NCBI GenBank assembly: GCA_944990035.1
Contig: CALYLX010000127.1
Location: 310,001-374,000 of the forward strand
DNA: 64,000 nt
Direction: 5' to 3'
Origin: Clitopilus passeckerianus
Lineage: Eukaryota > Basidiomycota > Agaricomycetes > Agaricales > Entolomataceae
Position 1 is the stretch's first letter, and the number at the start of each line of letters is the position of its first letter. A program made the position numbers and the translations under genes. This document shows, piece after piece, positions 45,224-55,676 of this stretch. The notes beneath the pieces are model-generated. The model was not told the origin of the DNA. It searched no databases and saw only the letters and a list, made by a program, of their open reading frames with translations.

Positions 45224-46794
45224 GGAACCTTTTATCATGGTACATTAGTAGGAATCTTTTATGTAGTTTCGGAGAAAGGTCACTCATCCCGATAGAGCCC
45301 AAACCATACGGAAATAGCCATGGAAACATCTGAGGCCACCAGAATGGATTTTTGAACGCTCCGACAGGTTCAGCACTTTTACCCATTCGCAGAGCAGCTC
45401 CCCCACTGTTCCAGTGCTGAACCGCTTTCGCCTTCAATTCCGCTGCCGTCAGTTTTGAACCTGGAACATCAACAAGTCCGTGGACTAAGAAGGGACAGCT
45501 TCCGCTCTCGACTCCATCTTCGTCTTCATTGTCGTATACCGCTGTGTTCTCTGGGTCTTTATTTGACTCTCGCTTCTGATATACAATGTCCACAGGAACT
45601 CCTTCATCTAGGTATTCGCTCAAGTTCAGCTTAGAAATAGTGATATCAGCATAGTTAGGGTAATTCAGCGCCAACCATTCAAGGGCGTTGGCAACAACAC
45701 GCCGTCTAACTATAAAAGGTGTTCGTTTGAGGTCAGACTCTGTTGGATCTGTTGGGCCTGAGAACAGTATAGCGATCATATCATTAAGGTCTTTGACCGA
45801 GGGGGGAAGCATGCTATACACTTTAGGCAGATTACATTCAAATGCGACAACATTACACTTTAGTTTTCGACCGCCTGTGGCTACGGTGGCAAAACAGGCA
45901 TTGTGCCTAATCCTTGACACCATCAGTTTTTCTATGAACGTCAGATCGCTTAGCTGTGAAGGGACTTCTCCAACCCACAGCCCGCTTGCTAAGGCGTACA
46001 TCGGGACGTCGCCTTTTCGGAGCGAACCTCGACATGTAATGCAGATGTCCGGACAATTCGGGATAACTACCGGACCCTTTATTTCTTCCACCGGGGATTT
46101 GGGGGTCGATCGTTCTTTCTTTGTAACTCCAGTCGCCTCCAATGCACGCAGATAGTTTCTGACTGATTTCAGGGCTGATAAATCCTTTAGGGGTTAAACG
46201 GCCGCATACTGCACAACCCTTCTCACCGATGTTGTTCTCATTATTTTCAGCACAGAAGTCGGTAATAATGGTTTCTATCAGGTCTTGACTGACCGGGTCT
46301 GGAGGAAAGGTATGTGGTGGAGGAGATGTACAAGAGGGTGCTTCAGACGCGAAGTCCTTTGCTATGTTCTGCGTTCCTCGATTTGGTCTTCTTTGAAGGA
46401 CGGAGATGAAGTGGTCACAGGCAGAGCAATGGTGGTCGTCAAAGACCTTCTCTAGTTCGGTTGTAGTAATGTTGTGCATTAGCTTGACCTTGTGAACTTT
46501 AGCAATTTTCAATGCTAGTCTTCGAGGAGCCAGTGGAATCAGGTTGGCGAGGGGTTCTGTCGTGCACAAGTACTTCGGACTACATTTATACTTATGGGCT
46601 TTGTTCACCGGAAGGTGATATGCAAGCTTCCATTCATCTTTTGTATAACTTATCAGGCAAGTTCTCTTCAATCCGCCACCTCTTACGCGAATGACCCCAC
46701 GGACGCAATTGGCTTCGCCTTGTTCATATGGAATCTCCATGTCACGTCCATAAACGTAGATCACCACATTCATTAATGTGTAGCATACAGACAA
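45224..46794 (-). pseudogene. Helitron protein N-terminal region (frameshifted)
   Basis: On the minus strand the first frame (46794 to about 46180) has Cys/His pairs such as CSACDHF and CAVCGRL. A second frame starts around 46180 with LSALKSVRNYLRALEATGVTKKER and runs on through FVHGLVD-type text to MYHDKRF at the gypsy D insertion. The change of frame lies near the T3/A2/C4/A3 runs at 46177-46192, so one base is missing or extra there. Motifs such as RASLR-like CRGSLRKGDVPMYAL, LWVGEVP and RRRVVANALEWL are characteristic of the N-terminal region of fungal Helitron proteins. The true start codon is uncertain. Confidence 0.75.
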
Positions 46795-47439
46795 GAAAGT
46801 GTGAGTCTGATCATCTGGGACACTGCTCGAGGCAATGTTATGGCTTCCTCGTAGTAATCCAGCAACAGCTGTAAGCCATAGGAGGTAACAAATAAGATGG
46901 AAATATGTTGACTGGCGAATTTGTTAAGAAGTTAACGTGGGTTCATAGGGAAGAGGCCACTCTTACTTTGCAGAGCATCCAAAGCATGGTTATCTGTAGA
47001 GGGAGATAGAGCAGCGGAGTTGAAACCGGATCTAGAGTTATATGTGACCATCGTAGGTGGCATCGATCAATCAGAAAATCGTGGGAGAAATCACGTTTTC
47101 ACTTTTTTTCAAAACTGATCACGTGACCACTTTTGAAATAAAGTGAACGCCTGACCACCCTCAACGAAGGTCAAATTTCTAAGATAAAAGATTTATATAC
47201 ACGACGTCTACTTGTTCCAAACAGTTGTATGGGACGAATAATATAATTTGCATGACGTAGAGGATACAACAAAAATAAGTATGGTACAGCGTGAAGTTCA
47301 GGCGGCAAGAGGAACAATAGCTACAGGGTGCATGGGAGATAAAAACAGACTAGATAACAATGCACTAACAGGAAATTAGAAGAGCTTCCCTAAATAAGAT
47401 CACAATGCGTACTTGCAACTTACAAAAAGATGACCGATT
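46795..47439. other. No recognisable gene; possible Helitron 5' region
   Basis: About 0.65 kb upstream of the Helitron coding start. It includes an AT-rich part with GATCACGTGACC near 47117-47128 and no ORF of note. The 5' end of the Helitron should be here, but no clear terminus was found. Confidence 0.4.
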
Positions 47440-49549
47440 CTAGTCCATCTCCTCATCTGAGCCAACTTCTTCTTCGCCGTTTTTATTCTCCCCCTCATCT
47501 GAGGCGTCTTCCTCTTCAGATGGCCCGCTCCCGCTCGATGATTCTTCCTCCGATTCATCCGGCGGTGGAGAGGTAAGAGGCGTGAACTGATGGGCCGGTG
47601 GAGCAGGTGTCTTCGAAGATTCCTTAGTGCGCCGCGCAGAAGTGTAATACCTCCTCTCCTCAAAATGGACGTCGCGGTAGGTCAGCCCTGCTGTCGTATC
47701 ATCGGCGTTTAGTCCTTCCACAGAGGCTTGACGCGTGTGAGTCAACGGAAGGTAAAATGTCTAAACATTAAGCAGAACTCACGACGAACGAATTTACCCA
47801 TGTTCAACTTCAATTCAACGACGGTGGACGGGCTGCTCCATGCGAAAGTCATGGGAATCCCCTTGTTCTTTAGGTTTGCTTCGAATAGTCGATTGACGGG
47901 CTTCAGATCTTTGAATGATTGTCGCAGGATCTTGAGGGTAGCGGTTGCTGTGTCAATCCTGTCCTCGCGATACTCGTCCGAGAGCTTCCTGTAGCGGTAG
48001 AGAAGGCATCCTACTTTTGCGACATAAGGCCAGTATATATCTTCCGTACAGTTGACGGTCTCGATATCTTGAATGAATGCATACTTGTGACTGATCCATG
48101 CGACAAGTTCTCGAGCACGCTTCCGGCTGCGAATAAGGAAATGCCTGAGGCGGATATTTGCCACGTCGTCGGTACCCTACTTCATCAACGCATTTGATAC
48201 TTCGAAAAAGGCGCACATGGTGAGGACGTCAAATACCCCTTCGAATGTAGAGAGGTCAGGTAGATGGCTTGGGTTGACGACCTCATCACCTATGAAAATG
48301 TCAGTCGCAAACACTAGTCAATGAAACCACGAGGACCACGCACCCCAAACAAAATGAGAGTTATACATAGCAAGCATTCGGCTGAGGATTATGATTGACG
48401 CCTCCTGGTGCTCTGTATTAGTGACAATGGAATGTTGTATGCATTCATGATAATATGCGGTGACGGTATCTCGGAGAGTTGACGTCGAATAGAAAAAGCG
48501 GCCCCGGACCAGCGACGCCTCCGGAGTAAAAACGATGTGGGGAGTGCCTGGGCGCTGGTAACTGCACAATCGTTATCATAGAACGAGCTTCTCATGAAAA
48601 ATGCGCCTACAACAAAGTGGTAGAGTCCAATGTCAGCTTTTCCCATCGAAAATGATCGTCGTTAATCGATTGGAAGTTGTAATTGCCGGTGAATGTATTG
48701 AGAGAGGAAAATGCGTTGAAATCTTCGCCCTCCTTTGGAACACCAACAAACCAATCCTTCCTTCCCGCAAGACACTCAATGCAAGTCGCAAAACCCGAGG
48801 AATCAATGTGGACGTGAGAATAGCAACCCGACGTGGCCGCAAGTGCCCATCTCATATCGGTAAGGGGGAAGTTATGAGTGATTGGACACAGAACTAGCTG
48901 TTCTGTTTCGGCCTAGGCAATCATGTTGGTCTCAAGTTTCTTCTTCTTATCTGAGTCCCAATCGAAGGAACGACGAAAATCAAGGCCATTCAGGCATCTG
49001 CCTCCCTGACGATGGCTGTTGAGAATGTCCATAGCGCAGCCATCCCGTTGACGAACGCGGAAGTCCCCATCTGCAGGGATCGATAAATCTGGGAATAGAC
49101 GAGCATCAGCGTAGTTAACAGCATTTACCGGAGATATTTTACCTTGAACAGTGCACGATCGACGCAAAGTGCCTAGAACCTCCTGAAGACTCTCCTCGTT
49201 GAACTTGTGAGCCAAGTCCGGTTTGCCATAGACAAGAATATGCTTCCAACGAAAGATTTCAAGTATGGATTTCATATCCATTGAGTGAAAGTCTTCGTAG
49301 GCCATGCGATGTATGAACGAACTATCCGAATCGGGGGAGAAATAAGCTGGTTGGCCGCCAACGTGAGTCAGCTCAGAGGCTTTGTCGACGGCGTATAGAA
49401 GTTGAAGTTCCACATCGAACTTTCGCAAAGGGGTTAGCTGTGCAATAACAAAAAGAAATGCAGCTCGCTCTTACATGGAACTGTGGCGTGTACTCCTTTG
49501 TTTCTCCCGTCGACAGATTGTACTGTCGAATGTCGGAAAAAAAATCCCG
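47440..49549 (-). pseudogene. JmjC-like dioxygenase gene (in-frame TAG, 5' end unclear)
   Basis: On the minus strand six exons can be chained: up to 49475, 49437-48614, 48561-48344, 48289-48181, 48144-47783 and 47726-47440, with introns of 36-56 bp. All joins keep the frame. The core has HVHIDSSGFATCIECLAGRKDWFVG (read in two parts: HVHIDSSGF and GRKDWFVG, near 48825-48760) and RPGTPHIVFTPEASL (near 48550-48510). HxD plus the later His would bind iron in a JmjC/2-oxoglutarate dioxygenase fold. The C-terminus is acidic and likely disordered. An in-frame TAG at 48913-48915 interrupts the exon before the HxD motif, and the start is lost near a T8 run at 49541-49548. A protein or histone hydroxylase/demethylase role is only a family-level guess. 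Confidence 0.65.
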
Positions 49550-49567
49550 AGATCATGATGGGTTATG

Positions 49568-49735
49568 GCCGGTCATAACCGTAGCAATCAGATTGCCGAG
49601 TTATTATCCTACACAACTACCAACGACTTGGTCATAACCTTGGTTGTAACCGACCAACGATTGTCAGCTTCGGGTTAGAACCAGCGTGGCCTTTGGTTGC
49701 AACCAAGGTTGTGACCAACACCAGGCGGTTGCAAT
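49568..49735. repeat. Cluster of imperfect palindromes built on GGTTRYRACC
   Basis: Palindromic units include GGTTATGGCCGGTCATAACC (18 of 20 symmetric, near 49560-49579) and TTGGTTGCAACCAA (perfect, near 49695-49708). Further GGTTRYRACC-like units lie between, at about 49631-49652 and 49707-49720. The cluster sits exactly where the 5' end of the JmjC-like gene is lost. It could be a small non-autonomous element or a protein-binding array. Confidence 0.4.
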
Positions 49736-49745
49736 CCCGTCATAG

Positions 49746-50805
49746 CTATTCCCTGCTGGTAACATTCCCTTGTACCGTTGACAATCTCTGGTGGATTTAC
49801 ACATATTTCCTCACATGGCATACAGCAATAATAGTAATAAATCTGACACATTTGTTTATATTTCGATATGTACTGGCTATCCCTATGAATGAGGTGCTTC
49901 CGTAAACGCTGGAGAGCCATAGGCAGCTGCAGTTCACGCAGCATTCCAACGGTACCTCAAGCCCTCTCCCAAATTCCTATCCTGCCAGACATTTGCACCG
50001 ACGATGAAGACCTGGAAATTAGAGGATAAGTTGAGGGCTGACATAGAACAAACTTGAATACAACCTACCTAACCACAACAGTAAGCGGTTTGTTTTTGTG
50101 TAGCGGATGGACACCTGTGAGGTCAGGGTACGAGATGGGGTGAGGAAATGACGACGACAAGTTCGACCTAAAGCCACGAAACACAAAGCTATGAGAACAA
50201 AACTACGCTCAGAGATGGATGCGCTACTTACATTATGTGGCTCAAATATGGGGCGGCAAGGAAGGGTCACGAAGCACTACGCAACCACATAGTGAGCCAT
50301 GGAGTCTTCAGTACTAGTACTTGCTGATGTGCCCAGTGTCGTTAGTGAGTCAGTTACCCCTGGCAGAATGCTAGGTAGCATCATCCCCACCTCGCGCCAG
50401 CTATCCAGGTGGCAGAAAGCCCTGAACAAACTCTGTGAGTGGATGGATATCATGTTGCAATGCGGTACTCACAAATCATTACTGCGCTTGGGAGGACGTG
50501 ACGGTGGTTGTTCGTGCTGTCAAAGTTGTGGTGTGTGGTAGACGTAGTTGTTCGATTGGTCACAAGTCAGTCACATATATATTCGCAGTGGTTCAAATTC
50601 CGCAGGCTTTGGAGCTTAAAACTGTAACAGACGACGACAAGCAAATTATAAGTGTATATCATCAAAATCTAGGCTAGGATGAGAATACAAACGTGCAAAC
50701 CATGTCTATATAACTGTAGCTTGAACTGTAGTCCATTATTGCTGTCTTAAAGAGATTTACCTACCATTGCAACACCGAGATCGCAACGCCTGCCCGCCCC
50801 GAGAC
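49746..50805. other. No recognisable gene
   Basis: About 1 kb with only short ORFs (up to 89 codons) and no recognised motif, exon chain or repeat end. Confidence 0.45.
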
Positions 50806-51792
50806 CTATACACTCTTCTCCTTCTCCTTCTGACCCAAACGAAGTGTCCGCACCGCAGCCTGAGGAGCCTCGGCCCGAGAAGTACCAGCCTGGGTGGGTG
50901 GGACTCTTTTGCGTGATCGACGAGGCTTTGGCACTGGCACATCAGGCTGCGCTACAACCATATCTGGTACGGCCTGGGATCCAGCCTCAGCATTTGTCGG
51001 CAAGACAGGCTGAGCCTGAGGCTGTCTAAATGTAGGTGTCGCCAAGAGATTGGTTTGCTTGGAAGCTGATGAGCAAGACAGCGAAGTGGCACGGACAGCA
51101 GGAGTCTCGAATATGGGGGCCAGAGGATGAACTCCAACTTCAAGTTGAAGTTGACGACTTAGAGAGCCCATAGTACCATCCAAGTCAGCACACGTTGGGA
51201 CAGAGATTGCAGGAACCTCGTCATCCATAGTACCAAAGTCGGAGTCAGCCTCGTTTGATGAGTTGGACTCAATGCTATTGTGGAGGACAACAGGGTTACT
51301 GTTACGCTGATGGATGACGGGTGTTGGTGGAGGTGCGGATGACGGAATAGACCGAGAAGCCTTGCGACGCGAAGATGTACTATGAGTGCCTGAAGCAGAA
51401 CTTGTAAAGGAGCCTGACGGTGTCACATTGGATGGATTGGATGAGATCTTGCTTGGAGGTCGAGAATGGACAGGAATGCTAGGAGGGCGTGAAATTGCCC
51501 GTGTGGTACCAATAACGCCATCATGCACTGGCAGTGCGGGCTCGGGTTGGGGAGCTGAACTCGTGTCAACCCTTGTGTTGACCATGCGTCCGAGTCTAGC
51601 AGTCATGGTGATGCCAGTGACAGGACTCGGAGCCGGAGAGGATCGAGAGACCATTGGTGGATTTGAAGGCAATAATGGTCGCGTTATTGGGGTAAGATCT
51701 TCAGCGCCTTGGAGATCATGTGGGGCTACTAGTTGTGGGGCGTGTTGACTAGCGGATGAGATATGCACGGGTGAGGTCGAAAGGGGACTCAT
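50806..51792 (-). CDS. Ser/Pro-rich protein of unknown function, 328 aa
   Basis: A single open frame on the minus strand begins at an ATG at 51792, 48 bp after the stop of the five-exon gene upstream. The protein is low in hydrophobic residues and rich in Ser, Pro and Thr. It has basic clusters (SSRRKASRS, PKPRRSRKRV) that could serve as nuclear targeting signals, and an acidic patch (EADSDFGTMDDE). No catalytic motif or membrane segment is visible. Such disordered ORFs can be real or chance; its length and its position beside another gene on the same strand favour a real gene. An alternative is that it is a further exon group of a neighbouring gene. Confidence 0.45.
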   Translation of the reverse strand: MSPLSTSPVHISSASQHAPQLVAPHDLQGAEDLTPITRPLLPSNPPMVSRSSPAPSPVTGITMTARLGRMVNTRVDTSSAPQPEPALPVHDGVIGTTRAISRPPSIPVHSRPPSKISSNPSNVTPSGSFTSSASGTHSTSSRRKASRSIPSSAPPPTPVIHQRNSNPVVLHNSIESNSSNEADSDFGTMDDEVPAISVPTCADLDGTMGSLSRQLQLEVGVHPLAPIFETPAVRATSLSCSSASKQTNLLATPTFRQPQAQPVLPTNAEAGSQAVPDMVVAQPDVPVPKPRRSRKRVPPTQAGTSRAEAPQAAVRTLRLGQKEKEKSV

Positions 51793-51840
51793 AGTCAGAT
51801 GGTATAAATCACTACCATCGCTCCCTCCCCAGTCAAGAGA

Positions 51841-53344
51841 TCATGCGTCTTCATCGTCATCCTCGAGAGCCAGGCTTTGAAACCCTGTATTGAAATCAAC
51901 GTCACTGCTTTCGTCGCCGGAGTCAGGTTCCTTGGAACAAAACCTGTTGGCATGGCCTTTGTTGAAAAGATGCTCCTCCATGACAGCTTTGATCCGCTTC
52001 CACACAGCCTTGTGCTCGGTGTGGTGACGAAGGACAAGTAGCTTCTCCTTGTAGAACTGGTAGAGTTCACCATATTTGATCCCAGATGGTTTTCCTACAA
52101 CACCAAACTCGGAGTCCCGAGAGACCGCATACAAACACTGCAAAAATTGGGGTGTCAGGAACCGGAAACCTCCAGGAGACATTCAGAACTCACCAAGATC
52201 TGGCCCATCGCAATTGCTCCAGGTGGAACATCATCTGCACAGGTGATCTCCCAGCTCTCTCCCTGAGTTTTCCTCTTTGACGTCATATGGGGACTTGTAA
52301 GAGAGGCAGCGCCAAAGAAAATGGCGCGTAAGAACTAGAAACCCAAATAGTTCAGAGAGGGTGAAATGCAACGAACAAACCACCATACCATATATGCTTC
52401 TGGACCTTGGAAAATATATCTATCAGACCGAGATCCCCCAGCATGAACAGCATCGCGTATATGGGCAGGATACATTGTTGGTCGAAATTTTGAGGTTTTC
52501 TGTGATGTGCCTTTCGAAGGGAAACTACAGAACCGCTCAAGGCTTTCGGGGAGGTGTTCAGTGGCCGATACATGCACTCGGAACACCTCGGCAGGAACTA
52601 AACCAGCGAAGACATGAGGGGCGACAGCACGAACACGGTCAGCGCTATTGCTCTTGAAGCCCTTGACAGCGGCGTGAAACTGTTGGAAATCATGTCATTA
52701 GTCTGAGCTGAACATAAAATCTCACATGGAAAAGAATCAGCTCACCTCGCTCTCGAACTCTGAGTGAGAGCCGATAAATCCATGCAGATGAGGAGGAAAG
52801 ACGTGATAGAGCTCCGCAAGAAGTGCCGCTTCTTTGGATGCTTCATTCCTGTAGCGACTGGGATGAGAGAAGTCAACATCATCTGGGCGGGGTAGTGAGA
52901 ATAAAGACGAGGCATAGGAACCACAGAAGTAGTCATAGAGGCCAGCGAATTTCTTCGCGTATGATCGAGTGTCTTTCTTCCGACTCTGAACAATGGATTG
53001 ACCCGTGTTAAGTGTGGCCACTCCCACTGTGGTCCCCGAATGAGACGAATTCTCTTCACTGTTTTCCATGCGCCGTACTAGCACCAAAAGTGCCTGATGA
53101 GCTTGTCTGAGCTCACTATATTTGAGCTGCAGTGCCTTGAGAGTCTAGGGGCAATTGGTGAGACAGATGGTACCGAAACCGATGACGACTTGATACTTAC
53201 ATCACGATGAACACCAAAAGACGCCTGAGCGGTCAGGGTGAAGAATGACACGTCCGGAAAGTCCATCTCCACTGAGTCAACTGGGTCATCATCGTGAGCA
53301 GAGGTGACCCGCCGTTGAAGTGGCTGATGTTGAAAAGACGGCAT
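51841..53344 (-). CDS. Five-exon gene of unknown function, 423 aa
   Basis: Exons on the minus strand are 53344-53201, 53144-52746, 52679-52389, 52334-52194 and 52137-51841. All introns are 54-66 bp with GTAAG/GTGAG/GTATGG donors and AG acceptors. Every exon is a whole number of codons (48, 133, 97, 47, 99), and no stop occurs inside. The middle of the protein has KFRPTMYPAHI then FLRAIFFGAASL and WEITCADDVPPGAIAMGQIL, followed by DSEFGVVGKPSGIKYGELYQFYKEKLL. The end is acidic (SLALEDDDEDA). I recall similar uncharacterised proteins as common and multicopy in Agaricomycetes, often near transposons, but cannot name a domain with confidence. No motif suggests an enzyme. Confidence 0.7.
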
Positions 53345-54188
53345 TAGAGAATGATTTCAAGACCGTGTGTAGAGGCTAGCCTGAGACTCGGAGTGGAGAA
53401 GTACAGAACGACAACGAACTCATGCAGAGTGAATCATCTTTTATACCAATTTCTGTCCGCCAGGGTCTCAGAGCCAACCCTAGAGTTTTCTGGGATGTCC
53501 GTCATCCCCAGACATCATCAAGTGCGCATGTTCCAAGCCAAAGGGTTTGATCTCGTGCGATACACTTGACCCGCCGAAGAGTCGAATGACACCGTGCAGG
53601 AAGGCTAGCTCGATTACAATGTTGACGTCAGAGATTCTTTTAAATTTCTAAACTTACTTGGCAAATGAATGGTTCCTTTAAGCATGAAACGCGCAGATTG
53701 CAGCAAGGAAGGGTTCACCGATCACTACAAGAACACGCTGTACAGCGACCTACGGAGATGAAGGCCTCATGGTCCACCAACATAGCATAATTCAACAACC
53801 AGCGTAGCGGTGACTCGGAGACACTGGCACCTTGAAGTAAACAAGCAGTAACAATCATGATGAATAACGAGAAGAAATCAATGCTTTGTCAACGGGCAAT
53901 CCAAGAAAAGACAGACTTGCAGCTCGGAGCCTGAGAACACGTCTAGCGCTTAATCTGGAAAGAACGGCTTCGTGGCTTCATTCCCGCCACAAGCAGCAAG
54001 GCAGGTGGAGTAATTGCCAGATAGTTTGTAAAAATCCACGTTTTCCACTGAGAAATTCCGATACGCACTGCTTATAGGACCTGAGTCCGAGACGGGGGAC
54101 ACAGAGTACTCATAGCATGTGCTAAAGAAAGCCCTTCGGAGAACTTGAAGGTAGTGAACAAGAATACTGTAGTCTGTTGATTGCAATG
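53345..54188. other. No recognisable gene; possible Plavaka 3' flank
   Basis: Short ORFs only. It lies between the stop of the Plavaka-type gene and the next gene start. A terminal repeat of the Plavaka element may be here, but the other end is outside the window, so it cannot be matched. Confidence 0.4.
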
Positions 54189-55237
54189 TTAACTATGCAT
54201 CTCTCTTATGCGAAGAAACATATCGGTATCAAGAGTATCGACTACGAACCAGTCATCCTCCTCGACATTATCAGGAACAAGTAATGCACCGCGGCGAATT
54301 GATCGCAGGGAAATGAACTGTGTTTTCTCCATATTTCGAGGTTTGCCACGTACACGCTGGAGTCCAAGGGCTTGATCGTTGGCCGTGATTGGTAATACGT
54401 TGGAAAATGGCTGTACTAGAGCGAGTGGGAGAGGGACACCGGAATATGTGTACGTAAACACAAAGAGGAGGCGAGCAAAGTAGTCTTGATCATCGTGATG
54501 AATGATAACGATGTCTCGTCGCTCACGGGAATGAAACAATGGAGAACATCGCAGGTAGTTGACATAGACCTTGACATCATCCAGAGCAATGAATGACACC
54601 TTTATGAAACGATATTCAGTAAGCTAGAAAGACTCTAAGGCTCCGTCACTATCAAGCTGTTAGGCAAAGTGGCACACCTGCTCGTCGAGGCTGATCTTGA
54701 GGGGACCATTGTGGCCGATAAATATCGGGCTATCTTCATCACGGAGGAGTATATCAAGGAAAGTACCCAATCGAAGCCGAAACCGAGTGAAGGCACTGTC
54801 TTCAAATTGTTCAGCTTCAAGGTTGCGAAAAGATTGAGGCCGCTGTGCAGCACCCAGTGTAATGTTACAGAATATACCACTGGTTTCATTGGCTTCACCG
54901 TGGTCAGCATCGTCAGCATCGTCAGACGATGTTTTCTTTGCTTGGGCGTCCTTGAGCATCTTGTCCCGTTCTTCAATTGCGTCGAGGCGCTCTCGGATAA
55001 TGCTAGCTGCAAGAGCATAGTGCTCGTGTCGTAGGATCTGAAGGAAAAGTATGTTAACTTGCGGAGAATTCAACAAACAGGTAAGTAAATAAGTTAGGCA
55101 TACAGTTTCGGCAACATTCTTGAAATTCGAGCGATGAAGATACCATTTCTTGAGGGGCCCGTGAGCTTTCTCAAAATGCTTCGTGGTATACACATAAGTT
55201 GCTCCCTTCTGGATGATGTTATCAAAGGCGTGCTGCA

Positions 55238-55242
55238 GCATA
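55238..55242. repeat. Target-site duplication of copia 2 (GCATA), left copy
   Basis: GCATA precedes the LTR at 55243 and follows the other LTR at 61977-61981. Confidence 0.95.
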
Positions 55243-55656
55243 TGTCGAACAGGCACACCCCCAGCGAGGGAAGGTGCAGTAAGGCTACTAACCTGGGGTA
55301 GAGTAGAGTGAGGCTGTGAGAGCGAACTAGAGAGAAAAGAAGTGTAACTCCTTGTTGTATTGAGGTAAACTACTGCTAGTATTTATACAAAAGGATAGAG
55401 TGCACAGACCATGTATATGTAAGCATATCTAGAATGTTCTGTGCTAAATATAGTATGGAATACACAAGGAATGACGAAGAATGAGTCATACGTGAGTCAT
55501 GATGATGTCATTGTGGAGCGGAATGTGCTAGAAGTATTTGTAATGCTCCACGTGTGTATGTCATGATAATGACACAATCAAGTAATGTGATTTGTAGTCA
55601 TGTGGTGTCACGTGACTGTTCATGTGACAAAGATGTGAGACGCGTCAAGTTCAACA
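55243..55656 (-). repeat. 3' LTR of copia 2
   Basis: The plus strand begins TGTCGAAC and ends TTCAACA. It contains TCACGTGA near 55607-55614 and AATGAGTCAT near 55490. It is a diverged relative of the copia 1 LTR, sharing the stretch TGCACAGACCATGTATATG. Confidence 0.95.
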
Positions 55657-55676
55657 CACCCCCTCGCTAAGAACAA

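Larger units (their letters stand above)
29710..46794 (-). mobile_element. Helitron RepHel element, interrupted by Harbinger and gypsy D
   Basis: Four minus-strand segments (46794-45224, 37978-36874, 36861-35152, 31587-29710) make up one RepHel protein: N-terminal Helitron region, HUH Rep, PIF1-like helicase, and the start of a C-terminal cysteine-protease-like domain. The two inserted elements have perfect duplications, and the protein reads smoothly across both sites once they are ignored. The C-terminus and 3' end are missing, cut by copia 1. I could not locate the TC...CTRR ends or the terminal hairpin of a Helitron, so the outer limits are those of the coding sequence. Confidence 0.8.

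Noticed and set aside
46795..47280. Helitron 5' terminus (TC) or 3' hairpin with CTRR
   Set aside because: Several TC and CTAG strings exist but none has the expected hairpin or flanking A/T site with any certainty.
50806..51792. Ser/Pro-rich ORF as the last exon of the five-exon gene
   Set aside because: The upstream gene has a clear stop at 51841 in a well-supported frame, and no donor and acceptor pair that would bypass it was evident.
53345..54188. Plavaka terminal inverted repeat
   Set aside because: The partner end is outside the window, so no inverted pair can be shown.
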